DNA of 9,872 nt, from NCBI GenBank assembly GCA_013336025.1, contig JAAXUM010000034.1:1-9872 (forward strand). Direction: 5' to 3'. Positions 1-6,273 of this stretch are shown here, one piece after another. Positions within the stretch are counted from its first letter, which is position 1. Each line of letters opens with the position of its first letter. A model generated the notes under the pieces. It worked only from the letters and a program-made list of their open reading frames with translations, ran no database searches and was not told the DNA's origin. The translations under genes and the position numbers were made by a program. The DNA is from Chlorobiaceae bacterium (GTDB lineage Bacteria; Bacteroidota; Chlorobiia; Chlorobiales; Chlorobiaceae).

Positions 1-976
1 TAACCATATCAAAAGCTCCTGGTTCTGCAGGAGTGATCATCGGGTGAACGAAAACTCCGTCTCTGATATGCTCAAACAAAACTCTGAAACGCTCCTCGCT
101 CTCCTGCAAAGAATCTTCCATCTGTTTGCGCTCGGTAACGTCATCAAAAAGCGCAACAATCTCTCCGGAAGGAATTTTATATATATGGTTCTCCCTCCAG
201 CCCTGCCGAACATCATCCTGATAATAAAACGGGGCAAGATGTTCGGCTTGACCTGTCTTCCAAACCCGGCCAAGAGCACTGAGAAGACCGGTTGAACCCA
301 TGTTGGGAAAAAGTGTCAACAGCGTTTTGCCTATGGCTTGCGACCCTGTAATATGTACTATTCTTTCCGCGGCAGGATTAAGAGCCTTGAAAATAAAATC
401 CCGGCCATCATCAACTGCATCATATACAGCAACACCGGTGTCTATATTTTCAATCAGTGCCGCATAACGATTATCGCTTTCCTGAATCTGTTTTTCAGAC
501 TTTTTCCATTCAGTGATATCGCGAACAATTAATGTAAAGCCCCGCAAATGATCATCCGGGTAAACCGGATACAGGGTAACCAGAACATTGCGGATGAAAC
601 CGTCCCTGCGCTGCATGACGGTTTCAATCATTCCAGTGCCATAACCCCTGATCTGGCGATAGAGTTCTTCACCCACGCATTCATAGTCGGTCTCACTGTC
701 ATAGAGAATGCTCCATTTTTGATTGAGCAACTCCTCCTGCACATAGCCGAGAAGAGAACAGAGCGCGCTGTCGGCCTCTTTGATAACGGCATCTGCAATC
801 AGACCGGTGCCGGTTGGCAACTCTCGAAAAACGCACTGAACAAAAGGCTCCCGGTGCATACAGAAACTCCATCCTGCGCGTTGAGCGTTGATTGCATCTT
901 CAAGGCTGGAACATTGACGACGCAGTTCCTCGATTTCAGTAATGAGACCTTCCCTCGTTTTTTCTTCGTCAGACAT
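1..976 (-). CDS. Multi-PAS signalling protein, N-terminal part (runs off left edge)
   Basis: The minus strand is open without a stop from the ATG at 976 to the window edge, giving 325 residues; the C-terminal output domain is outside the window. An N-terminal charged helix (about residues 1-30) is followed by a first PAS fold (about 48-155), ending in the typical PAC-like sequence GFTLIVRDITEWKKSE. A second PAS fold (about 165-283) ends in ALFDDVTERKQMEDSLQESE. A third begins at about 294 (ERFRVLFEHIRDGVFV). Such tandem PAS arrays usually precede a histidine kinase or GGDEF domain and sense redox state, light or ligands in the cytoplasm; which one applies cannot be told here. There is no transmembrane segment in the visible part. 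The frame is closed upstream by a TGA and has no other ATG. No clear ribosome binding site precedes the start. PAS architecture is certain; the output is unknown. Confidence 0.88.
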   Translation of the reverse strand, partial: MSDEEKTREGLITEIEELRRQCSSLEDAINAQRAGWSFCMHREPFVQCVFRELPTGTGLIADAVIKEADSALCSLLGYVQEELLNQKWSILYDSETDYECVGEELYRQIRGYGTGMIETVMQRRDGFIRNVLVTLYPVYPDDHLRGFTLIVRDITEWKKSEKQIQESDNRYAALIENIDTGVAVYDAVDDGRDFIFKALNPAAERIVHITGSQAIGKTLLTLFPNMGSTGLLSALGRVWKTGQAEHLAPFYYQDDVRQGWRENHIYKIPSGEIVALFDDVTERKQMEDSLQESEERFRVLFEHIRDGVFVHPMITPAEPGAFDMV

Positions 977-1268
977 GGCTTCACGTTTATAGGATGGAAA
1001 TCCGCCAACATCAGCTTCTCAGTCCTGAATCTTCAATCAAATTCAAAATCCCGATCTCTCCGTCACGCGCCACGTTCAATCGTAACAGCTGCCTCTCAGC
1101 CTCCACTCTGTCATCTCAACCTCCCCCAGAATTTCATCTCGACCAACGGGAGAGATCTCTCTTCTCTTCAGTTCTTTTCCTTTCCCCCCAACTCAGCACT
1201 GTTTGCTCATAACGCATATTTTCCCACTGCCGACTGTCCACTCCCCCGACTTAACGCATAGCACGTTC
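977..1268 (-). other. Purine-rich gap, possibly decayed coding sequence
   Basis: These 292 bases lie between the DUF4438 stop and the PAS-protein start, and no intact gene is visible. The minus strand is strongly purine-rich. It contains a 27-codon ATG ORF (1217 to 1134, starting MRYEQTVLSW) and, in the same frame after two TGA codons, a 31-codon GTG stretch (1106 to 1011, containing QLLRLNVARDGEIGILNLIE). Both read like protein, but purine-rich DNA gives charged translations in any frame. A perfect 12-bp palindrome (GAGAGATCTCTC) lies at 1150-1161. The promoter of the PAS gene should also be here, but no clear -35/-10 pair was found. Confidence 0.3.
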
Positions 1269-2159
1269 TCACATCTTCAGAACGGTTCCGATATTCAAAA
1301 GATCAGCGAGGTTTGCGTGCTGATCGAGTACCGGTTTGATGAGCGGTAAGGCTGTCGTCATAATAGTGGTCACACCCGGCCCGTGTCCGGCTTCAAGGCA
1401 GTCACTGTGCACAACAACGCCAATAGTGATTGCGCCCTTGCGGTAAGCTCTCCCGAATCGGTTGTCGTGATCCAGCAGGGCGACAATATCACCGAACCGG
1501 ATCTGATCGATGCCATACTCTTTGACGGTCTCCCGATCGCTGGTCACAATATCATAATCTCCCTTGGCCACATGGGCTGAACCTACTCCCGAACCCATGC
1601 AGACAGCGGGAACCATTGTCGTAACAGGCACTTCGAGTATTCCTCCTTCGAGCTCCCTGATCTTCAGGATTTTTAAAAGTTCAGGATCAAGATTAAACAG
1701 GGTGATGTCAGGATAATCGGTGAGTTTAAGACCCTGACCTTTCGCCCGGATCATGATGGTGTCGCTGTAGGTCAGGTTTTCTTTCGCTTCTCGGGGAAAA
1801 TCCACGATCAGGTGCTCGGAGCCTCCATGATGACCAATAACGACGCCTTCAGCCCCTTTTGCCTCACCGCTCGTAACCGTGGCCCGGTTGCCAACACAGG
1901 AATAGATCTGAAGACCTATATTTGGATGTTCGAAAGGCTTATGGGTATCAGCCGTACAGCTTACGCCTGGCTCTACATGATCACCAGCCCAGCCGAATGC
2001 AGAATCCCCAACCTGCACATTCAGCGTTATCCCTCCGATCGAGGGCAGAAGAAATGGATTACCCTGATGATCCACCTCCCAGTTTCCCCGGGTTCTTGGC
2101 TGCCCGGGCTGGCATTGCAGAAGAAACTCGACAATATTTTTTTCGTTGGTATGCAGCAT
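1269..2159 (-). CDS. DUF4438 family protein, function unknown
   Basis: This 296-residue protein is recognised as a DUF4438 family member by overall sequence. The family occurs in scattered bacteria and has no assigned reaction that I know of. Visible features are glycine-rich turns ([20 protein letters not shown], about 41-60), a small barrel-like stretch with [20 protein letters not shown] (about 89-108), a [16 protein letters not shown] segment (about 189-204), and a conserved-looking C-terminal block with [20 protein letters not shown] (about 232-251), HSDC and GHGPG. There is no signal peptide or membrane segment, so a cytoplasmic protein is expected. Several His, Asp and Cys residues (H111, D230, H231, H251, C254, H259) could bind a metal or form an active site, but this is speculation. 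The ATG at 2159 gives what appears to be a full-length protein; no strong ribosome binding site precedes it. It stands alone, with gaps of more than 200 bases on both sides. Confidence 0.85.
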   Translation of the reverse strand: MLHTNEKNIVEFLLQCQPGQPRTRGNWEVDHQGNPFLLPSIGGITLNVQVGDSAFGWAGDHVEPGVSCTADTHKPFEHPNIGLQIYSCVGNRATVTSGEAKGAEGVVIGHHGGSEHLIVDFPREAKENLTYSDTIMIRAKGQGLKLTDYPDITLFNLDPELLKILKIRELEGGILEVPVTTMVPAVCMGSGVGSAHVAKGDYDIVTSDRETVKEYGIDQIRFGDIVALLDHDNRFGRAYRKGAITIGVVVHSDCLEAGHGPGVTTIMTTALPLIKPVLDQHANLADLLNIGTVLKM

Positions 2160-2286
2160 GAGAAAACGTTACGTTTCAATTTCAGAATATCACAAAAATA
2201 CCTGACAGACTATCTGCCTCACCGGATAAAGCAAGTTCACGGCTTTTTCCCGACAGGAGCATATAAACCATTCAGGAGTATCATTA

Positions 2287-2325
2287 AATAATGTAATAAA
2301 AACACATCTGTCATTTATTATTATT
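2287..2325. repeat. AT-only imperfect inverted repeat
   Basis: In the 239-base gap between DUF4438 and arfB, AATAAT-GT-AATAAA (2287-2300) is complementary to TTTATTATTATT (2314-2325), apart from a two-base bulge. It gives 12 A-T pairs around a 13-base loop. There is no GC core, so it is not a convincing terminator. It may be a DNA-melting or regulator-binding site near the DUF4438 promoter, or chance in AT-rich sequence. Nothing else recognisable lies in this gap. Confidence 0.3.
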
Positions 2326-2398
2326 GATATGACTGTCGAGTTGTTAATGGAGAGAACCGCTGCAAAAAGAACCTGTGTTAAAGGTAGTTACAGCTTCT

Positions 2399-2815
2399 CT
2401 ACAGGCTGATCTTTCGGCGCTGTGATTTTATGGCTGAACGCTTCTCCTTGGTTTCAAGCCGTTTTTCACGTGATGCTTTGGTCCGTTTTGTTGCCCTGCG
2501 TTCTTCCGGTTCATCAGCAGCTTTCAGAAGAAGCTCATGCAGACGACACACGGCATCTTCGCGATTTTTTTCCTGACTGCGAAACCGCTGCGCCTTGATA
2601 ATCACAATGCCTTTTTTTGAAATGCGACGATCACTGAACTCAAGCAATCGCGCTTTGACCTCATCAGGAAGAGAAGAGTCTTTGATGACAAAACGAAGAT
2701 GAACTGCAGTTTCAACTTTATTGACATTCTGACCGCCAGCCCCCTCTGAACGCATGGTGCTGAGTTCAATCTCACTACGGGGTATACGTAAGAAGTGATT
2801 CTCTTTTTGTGCCAT
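2399..2815 (-). CDS. arfB: Alternative ribosome-rescue factor ArfB (peptidyl-tRNA hydrolase)
   Basis: This 138-residue protein has the release-factor catalytic motif GGQ (residues 27-29) within RSEGAGGQNVNKVETAVHLR. It is followed by a compact RF-like domain and a lysine/arginine-rich tail (about residues 105-138). Size and layout match ArfB (YaeJ, about 140 residues), which lacks the stop-codon recognition domains of true release factors. In that family the basic tail enters the empty mRNA channel of a stalled ribosome and the GGQ loop hydrolyses the peptidyl-tRNA, freeing ribosomes stuck on broken messages. The ATG at 2815 is the natural start, with the GGQ at the expected distance. It is divergent from the YidB-like gene across 93 bases. 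A perfect TTGACA (2874 down to 2869, minus strand) could be its -35, with only a poor -10 (TTTTAC) 17 bases further; this promoter is tentative. Confidence 0.95.
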   Translation of the reverse strand: MAQKENHFLRIPRSEIELSTMRSEGAGGQNVNKVETAVHLRFVIKDSSLPDEVKARLLEFSDRRISKKGIVIIKAQRFRSQEKNREDAVCRLHELLLKAADEPEERRATKRTKASREKRLETKEKRSAIKSQRRKISL

Positions 2816-2908
2816 CGTAAAAAAGAGTTTATCTAACCATGAAGGGTAAAAAATTCAGCCACTATTCCTGTCAATAATGAAGAATCTCATTAACCAAAAC
2901 AAAAAAAC

Positions 2909-3346
2909 ATGAACATCAACAGCTTGCTGCAACTTGGTGCGTCGCTCATTCAGGGCAACAGCGATGACAATACAACCGGTTTGGCTACAAACCAGATAAC
3001 CAATGCTCTTGCAGATTTACTTGGCGGAGAAGGAAAGCTTGATTTCGGAACTATTCTGTCAACCATGCAGTCAACCGGCCTCGGGGATATTGCGGCATCA
3101 TGGATTGGCAAAGGGAAAAATTTACCGATTTCGGCGGAAACTATCACCAATGTACTGAGCCCGGATAAAGTTGCCGCTTTTGCCGCAAAACTTGGACTTT
3201 CAGAAAGCAGCGCAAAAACTGCCATAGCAGATGCTTTGCCCCGGATGATCGATCAAGCCAGTCCCGAGGGCTCAATACTTGAAAGCTTCCTCGGCAAAAC
3301 CGGTGGTGTGCAGGGACTCCTGAATCTTGCAGGTAAACTGGTATGA
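2909..3346 (+). CDS. YidB/DUF937 family protein
   Basis: This is a 145-residue protein and the only plus-strand gene in the window. It matches the YidB-like DUF937 family in its N-terminal INSLLQLGASLI helix, a central STGLGDIAASWIGKGKNLPI block (about residues 55-74) and the following segment ISAETITNVLSPDKVAAFAAKLGLS. The segment PRMIDQASPEG (about 110-120) corresponds to the end of the core domain. A short tail, FLGKTGGVQGLLNLAGKLV, follows. The family is small, helical and soluble, with no established biochemical role. No signal peptide or membrane helix is visible. The ATG at 2909 is preceded by an A-rich tract (ACCAAAACAAAAAAAC) with no Shine-Dalgarno sequence. It shares its upstream region with arfB and converges on the cold-shock gene. 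Confidence 0.9.
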   Translation: MNINSLLQLGASLIQGNSDDNTTGLATNQITNALADLLGGEGKLDFGTILSTMQSTGLGDIAASWIGKGKNLPISAETITNVLSPDKVAAFAAKLGLSESSAKTAIADALPRMIDQASPEGSILESFLGKTGGVQGLLNLAGKLV

Positions 3347-3360
3347 GCGCTTAACGAATA

Positions 3361-3411
3361 AAACAAGAAAACCGCCAGGATCAGAACGTGCAAATTCCGA
3401 TCCTGGCGGTT
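3361..3411 (-). terminator. Strong intrinsic terminator of the cold-shock gene, between convergent genes
   Basis: A perfect 13-bp stem pairs 3370-3382 with 3399-3411 (core ACCGCCAGGATC / GATCCTGGCGGT). After one A-C mismatch it continues for three more pairs around an 8-base loop (3387-3394). On the minus strand the stem is followed by TTTCTTGTTTTATT, an interrupted U-tract, so it best serves the cold-shock gene whose stop lies 30 bases away. On the plus strand only TAACAAAACA follows, so termination of the YidB-like transcript there would be weaker. Confidence 0.85.
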
Positions 3412-3441
3412 AACAAAACACAACGTAAAGGCCGTATAAAC

Positions 3442-3654
3442 TCAGCCTAAAGGTGTAACGTTTTCTGCCTGAAGCCCTTTTGCCCCCTGAACGACTTCCA
3501 TCAAGACTTTCTGCCCTTCTGTAAGACTTTTTCTGCCGGAACCCTTTATTGCACTGTGATGGACAAAAACGTCCTTGCCCTCTTTCTGAGCAATAAAGCC
3601 GTACCCTTTTTCTTCATTGAACCACTTTACCGTTCCTTCAACCTGATTTCCCAT
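3442..3654 (-). CDS. csp: Cold-shock domain protein (CspA family)
   Basis: This 70-residue single cold-shock domain binds single-stranded RNA or DNA. The sequence begins [20 protein letters not shown]. The RNP1 motif KGYGFI is at residues 16-21 and RNP2 VFVHHSAI at 29-36. The family acts as an RNA chaperone and, in some members, as a cold or stress antiterminator. The frame stays open 17 codons further upstream, to 3705. The ATG at 3654 is chosen because an AGAGGAAG ribosome binding site sits just before it, and because the resulting protein has the standard length of about 67-70 residues. This is one of the clearest Shine-Dalgarno sequences in the window. The leader contains a hairpin just upstream of that site (3672-3691), and the gene is followed by a strong terminator. 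It is probably monocistronic. Confidence 0.95.
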   Translation of the reverse strand: MGNQVEGTVKWFNEEKGYGFIAQKEGKDVFVHHSAIKGSGRKSLTEGQKVLMEVVQGAKGLQAENVTPLG

Positions 3655-3664
3655 GTCTTCCTCT
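3655..3664 (-). promoter_or_regulatory. Ribosome binding site that fixes the cold-shock gene start
   Basis: On the minus strand the bases AGAGGAAGAC immediately precede the ATG at 3654, giving a good match to the Shine-Dalgarno consensus. It rules in the 70-residue start over the longer open frame that begins at 3705. Confidence 0.8.
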
Positions 3665-3671
3665 TTTTTTT

Positions 3672-3691
3672 GCCGTTTCGCTGAAACAGGC
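3672..3691 (-). promoter_or_regulatory. Leader hairpin just upstream of the cold-shock ribosome binding site
   Basis: In the minus-strand transcript GCC-U-GUUUC-AGC-GAAAC-GGC folds into an 8-bp stem with one bulged base and a 3-base loop. It ends about eight A residues before the AGAGGAAG site. Cold-shock mRNAs often have structured leaders that control translation with temperature; this hairpin could be part of one. The fold was worked out by eye, with no energy calculation. Confidence 0.45.
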
Positions 3692-3753
3692 TGGTTATAT
3701 AACACAGTGACATACCGTGCCCCTTAGCTGACAATTTAGTTACTTTACCGCAA

Positions 3754-3777
3754 TTGAAAAAACGGGTTTCGCCGTTT
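3754..3777 (-). terminator. Weak intrinsic terminator candidate downstream of the WD40 gene
   Basis: Bases 3760-3765 (AAACGG) pair with 3772-3777 (CCGTTT) around a 6-base loop. On the minus strand the stem runs into a six-T stretch. The stem has only three GC pairs and lies about 255 bases beyond the WD40 stop, so it is tentative. It may instead end a small untranslated RNA from the gap. Confidence 0.35.
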
Positions 3778-4031
3778 ATTTTATGATTAGCGCAATAATG
3801 GCGCAATAAGAGGCTGAATGTTGGCGATACTCACCGTTAAACAGCCCAAAATGCTCCGGACTGGCTCTTCATTTTCTTTTCGATCACCATTACAACATCG
3901 CTGATCCCGATCACGGATAATTTTTATCGTTGCTTTGCTGCTTTACTCACACACATCCGCAGATCCAGCTCTCTCGTCGGAATGACCGATTGGAAAGCCG
4001 GATGACAATTGTACATCACGGAAACAGTTGT

Positions 4032-4982
4032 CTACCTGATTCCCCAGAGCTTGATCTTCCGATCATCACTTCCGCTTGCGATGACTCTGCCGTCAGGAGA
4101 TATGTCAACTGACTGCACTTCGAGTGTATGACCACGGTAGGTATGCAGGAGCTTTCCGCTTTTCACATCCCACAGCCTTACCGATTCATCGTTTGCCGCA
4201 CTTGCGACTTCGGTTCCATCCGGAGTAAAGCAGACGCTTCGCACGGCATCATGATGACCCGTAAGGGTGCAGAGAGTTTCTCCACTCTGGGCATCAAGAA
4301 TTTTTATTTTCGAGTCTCTTCCGCAGAATGCTATCCGACTGTCGTCCGGACTGAAAACAACTGCATGAGAGAGGGTATCGCCGGTACTGAAGTTCGCTGT
4401 ATTTTTGCCTGTCTGAGCGTCCCAGATCCTGATGACCGGCTCCTCACCGCAGCTTGCAATTTTTTTGCCGTCATGACTCCATGCGAGACACTCGATATAG
4501 GAAATATGACCGGTAAACTTCTTAAGTTCCCTGCCGGTTTCCACGTCCCAGATCCTGATGGTCGTATCCCTTGAGCAACTTGCGACAAGCGTGCTGTCAG
4601 GGCTGAAAGCAACCATGCGAACTGCGGTATCGTGTCCTTTGCAGACGTGAAGGCACTGACCTGTGGAGGCATCCCAGATTCTTACGGTGCTGTCGGTGCT
4701 TCCGCTGGCAAGGCGTCTCTGATCACGGCTGTAATCAACACACTCAACCCATGTTTCATGGCCTTTCATGGTATGCAGAGGCTTCCCGGATTCAACATCC
4801 CAGAGAATAACCTGTTCATCAAATCCGCCACTTACCAGTTTTTTACCGTCAGTACTGAATTTTACCCCCAGTACCCGGTCAAGATGAGCTTCCATGGTTT
4901 TCAGAAGATTCGGATCTTCCTGAACTTTAGGGCGCTTCAGCTCCTCTTCTTTTTTTCCGAATAGTTTGGTTAAAAAACCCAT
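4032..4982 (-). CDS. WD40 repeat protein, single seven-bladed beta-propeller
   Basis: This 316-residue protein has seven WD40 repeats and is probably a scaffold for protein-protein contacts; its partners are unknown. The WD-type dipeptides fall at residues 61, 103, 145, 187, 229, 271 and 313, an exact 42-residue period with no insertion. Blade 5 ends ILD and blade 7 ends LWG instead of WD. The GH dipeptide seen at the start of other repeats is replaced by GDTLSH in repeat 5 (about 201-206). The N-terminal strand (NLLKTMEAH, about 25-33) resembles the outer strand of the other blades and should close the ring with blade 7. The first 20 residues (MGFLTKLFGKKEEELKRPK) form a short amphipathic, lysine-rich segment that could touch a membrane. 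No signal peptide, kinase or protease domain is attached, so it is a stand-alone propeller. The start lacks a clear ribosome binding site. Its upstream region carries two identical 11-bp repeats. Confidence 0.95.
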   Translation of the reverse strand: MGFLTKLFGKKEEELKRPKVQEDPNLLKTMEAHLDRVLGVKFSTDGKKLVSGGFDEQVILWDVESGKPLHTMKGHETWVECVDYSRDQRRLASGSTDSTVRIWDASTGQCLHVCKGHDTAVRMVAFSPDSTLVASCSRDTTIRIWDVETGRELKKFTGHISYIECLAWSHDGKKIASCGEEPVIRIWDAQTGKNTANFSTGDTLSHAVVFSPDDSRIAFCGRDSKIKILDAQSGETLCTLTGHHDAVRSVCFTPDGTEVASAANDESVRLWDVKSGKLLHTYRGHTLEVQSVDISPDGRVIASGSDDRKIKLWGIR

Positions 4983-5000
4983 AGCAATGGTTGTGTTATG

Positions 5001-5034
5001 TGTAACAAAATTTCAGTTTTCAATGTAACAAAAT
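5001..5034 (-). repeat. Two direct copies of ATTTTGTTACA upstream of the WD40 gene
   Basis: On the minus strand ATTTTGTTACA occurs exactly twice (5034 to 5024 and 5011 to 5001), 23 bases apart, ending 18 bases before the WD40 start codon. Two same-face copies in a 79-base intergenic space suggest a regulator-binding site or duplicated promoter element. The spacing is close to two helical turns. No known regulator site is recognised. Confidence 0.45.
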
Positions 5035-5061
5035 ATTTACCCTTCCCCGCATTCTCGTGAT

Positions 5062-6204
5062 TCAGGAAAACTTGTAGTTCCGTCCTTTCCACTCCGAACC
5101 GCGACCTGATTTAACCTGATAAAAAGAGTTCAGCGCTATAGCTATCAGAACAAGCTGCGACAGGGGATGAAACCAGACCATTGATAATGGCTGACGGCAT
5201 TTTACCGCTATAATGACTCTGCAGACCAAAGCAACGGTAATCTGCATAAGAGGAAAGAGCAAAAGTACCGGAGCTGTATATCCTTTTGCCAATGCAAGAG
5301 CAAGAAAGCCCCAGGGGACAACGTGAAAAAGTCCCGTAAGAACGATAAGAATAAAAAGGAGTGGTGCGCTGTAGCCAAGACCGGCAAAAAGATTTTTCGA
5401 AAAGCCCTCGATAACCTCCCTGAAATTCCGGTACATCCTGCAGCTTACCGCATCGACTCCATTGTAAGCAACAACTTTTCCTCCGGATTTTTTAACCGCC
5501 TTGCACAACCAGACATCTTCAACAAGCGCGTTTTTTACTGCCGAGTGGCCGCCTATGCCTTTATAAAATTTCGAACGGAACAGTATAAACTGACCGTAAG
5601 CAAAACAGAACGCAGGGTTTTTTGATCTGCTGAGAAGTCGAAGAGGAAGATAACAGAGAAGAATAACATAGACCAGCGGCACAACAAGCCGCTCCCAAAA
5701 CGTTTGCGTCTCCTGGCAGGGAGTCAGGGAAAGCATGTCTGCACCGGAATCCTCCATGGCAGCTACAGCTCTTGACAGCGCTTCCGGTTTGTGAGTGGTA
5801 TCAGCATCGGTAAAAAGCAGAAGCTGACCCTGCGCTTTCGCGGCAAGCTGATGGCAAGCCCACGCCTTGCCGTGCCATCCCTCGGGAAGAGGTTCTCCCT
5901 GATAAATCTTCAGACGGGAACCGTTCTTTGCCTGAAGACTCTGCAATATCGGCCAGGTTCTGTCTGTTGAGCCATCATCAAGCACAAGAATCTCAACGTT
6001 ATCGTATGTCTGTAAAAAAAGTGATAACAGGCATCTTTCAATATTCAACTCCTCATTTCTTGCCGGCACAAGAATGGAAACAAAAGGCCTTGCCAGTAAA
6101 GGCTTCAAAGGAAGAGCGGGAAGATCGCGCAGGTTTCGAAGAAGAATCCCGAGAAAAACGATCAGCGAAACCAGAACCGCTATCTGGTAGAGCAATAACA
6201 GCAT
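5062..6204 (-). CDS. cruC: Family 2 glycosyltransferase, probable carotenoid glycosyltransferase CruC
   Basis: This 380-residue membrane glycosyltransferase has a GT-A fold. An N-terminal membrane helix (about 1-22) precedes the catalytic domain, with VSILVPARNEELNIERCL (42-59), nucleotide-sugar motif VLDDGSTDRT (74-83), the metal-binding FTDAD (131-135) and the likely catalytic ED pair in LVEDVWLCKAVKKSGGK (227-243). Further hydrophobic segments at about 173-192, 279-300, 311-334 and 343-362 lead to a C-terminal WKGRNY. This layout is that of the CrtQ/CruC group, which transfers sugar to carotenoid carbonyl or hydroxyl groups. In C. tepidum, CruC glucosylates hydroxychlorobactene, and its gene lies close to bchK, as here (recalled, not checked). 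The product would be a chlorosome carotenoid glucoside. The ATG at 6204 is only 10 bases from a terminator U-tract and has no Shine-Dalgarno sequence. The GT2 call is certain; the carotenoid substrate is inferred from similarity and synteny. Confidence 0.8.
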   Translation of the reverse strand: MLLLLYQIAVLVSLIVFLGILLRNLRDLPALPLKPLLARPFVSILVPARNEELNIERCLLSLFLQTYDNVEILVLDDGSTDRTWPILQSLQAKNGSRLKIYQGEPLPEGWHGKAWACHQLAAKAQGQLLLFTDADTTHKPEALSRAVAAMEDSGADMLSLTPCQETQTFWERLVVPLVYVILLCYLPLRLLSRSKNPAFCFAYGQFILFRSKFYKGIGGHSAVKNALVEDVWLCKAVKKSGGKVVAYNGVDAVSCRMYRNFREVIEGFSKNLFAGLGYSAPLLFILIVLTGLFHVVPWGFLALALAKGYTAPVLLLFPLMQITVALVCRVIIAVKCRQPLSMVWFHPLSQLVLIAIALNSFYQVKSGRGSEWKGRNYKFS

Positions 6205-6213
6205 GGCAAAGGT

Positions 6214-6243
6214 AAAAAGGCTGCCGTTAATTCGGCAGCCTTT
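6214..6243 (-). terminator. Intrinsic terminator after hisG, abutting the cruC start
   Basis: A perfect 11-bp stem pairs 6216-6226 with 6233-6243 (AAAGGCTGCCG / CGGCAGCCTTT) around a 6-base loop. On the minus strand it ends in five T residues (6218-6214). It lies 31 bases beyond the hisG stop, so it should end the kinase-lpxH-hisG transcript. It also occupies the leader of the glycosyltransferase gene, leaving only nine bases to its ATG. Confidence 0.85.
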
Positions 6244-6273
6244 GTGTTCAGTAATTCCATTAAAAAGCAGACA

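Larger units (their letters stand above)
3655..4031. other. 377-base gap: cold-shock leader and weak signals
   Basis: No gene is recognised between the cold-shock start and the WD40 stop. Near the cold-shock gene are the leader hairpin and a 10-bp perfect palindrome GTTATATAAC (3694-3703), whose TATATA could serve as a -10 element, though no matching -35 was found. Further right are a possible terminator (3754-3777) and two copies of GCGCAATAA (3790-3798 and 3801-3809), 11 bases apart. The longest open minus-strand stretch in 3780-3920 is about 25 codons and resembles nothing I know. Confidence 0.4.

Noticed and set aside
548..1261. A 237-codon open frame on the plus strand
   Set aside because: It lies antisense to the PAS-protein gene, whose domains are clear, and its translation is a low-complexity mix with no recognisable domain or ribosome binding site.
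1812..2291. A 159-codon plus-strand open frame across the DUF4438 start
   Set aside because: It is antisense to a well-supported gene, and its translation has no family features.
3442..3705. 87-residue version of the cold-shock protein
   Set aside because: The additional 17 residues are unlike any cold-shock protein and cover the ribosome binding site and leader hairpin of the better ATG at 3654.
3815..3912. A 25-codon minus-strand open stretch containing MVIEKKMKSQSGAFWAV
   Set aside because: It has no ribosome binding site and no recognised homologue, and is short enough to occur by chance.
4128..4964. Plus-strand open frames of 148 and 110 codons opposite the WD40 gene
   Set aside because: They mirror the repeat structure of the WD40 gene and have no independent support.
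5323..5625. A 100-codon plus-strand open frame inside the glycosyltransferase region
   Set aside because: It is antisense to the membrane-rich part of the glycosyltransferase; its lysine-rich translation has no domain.
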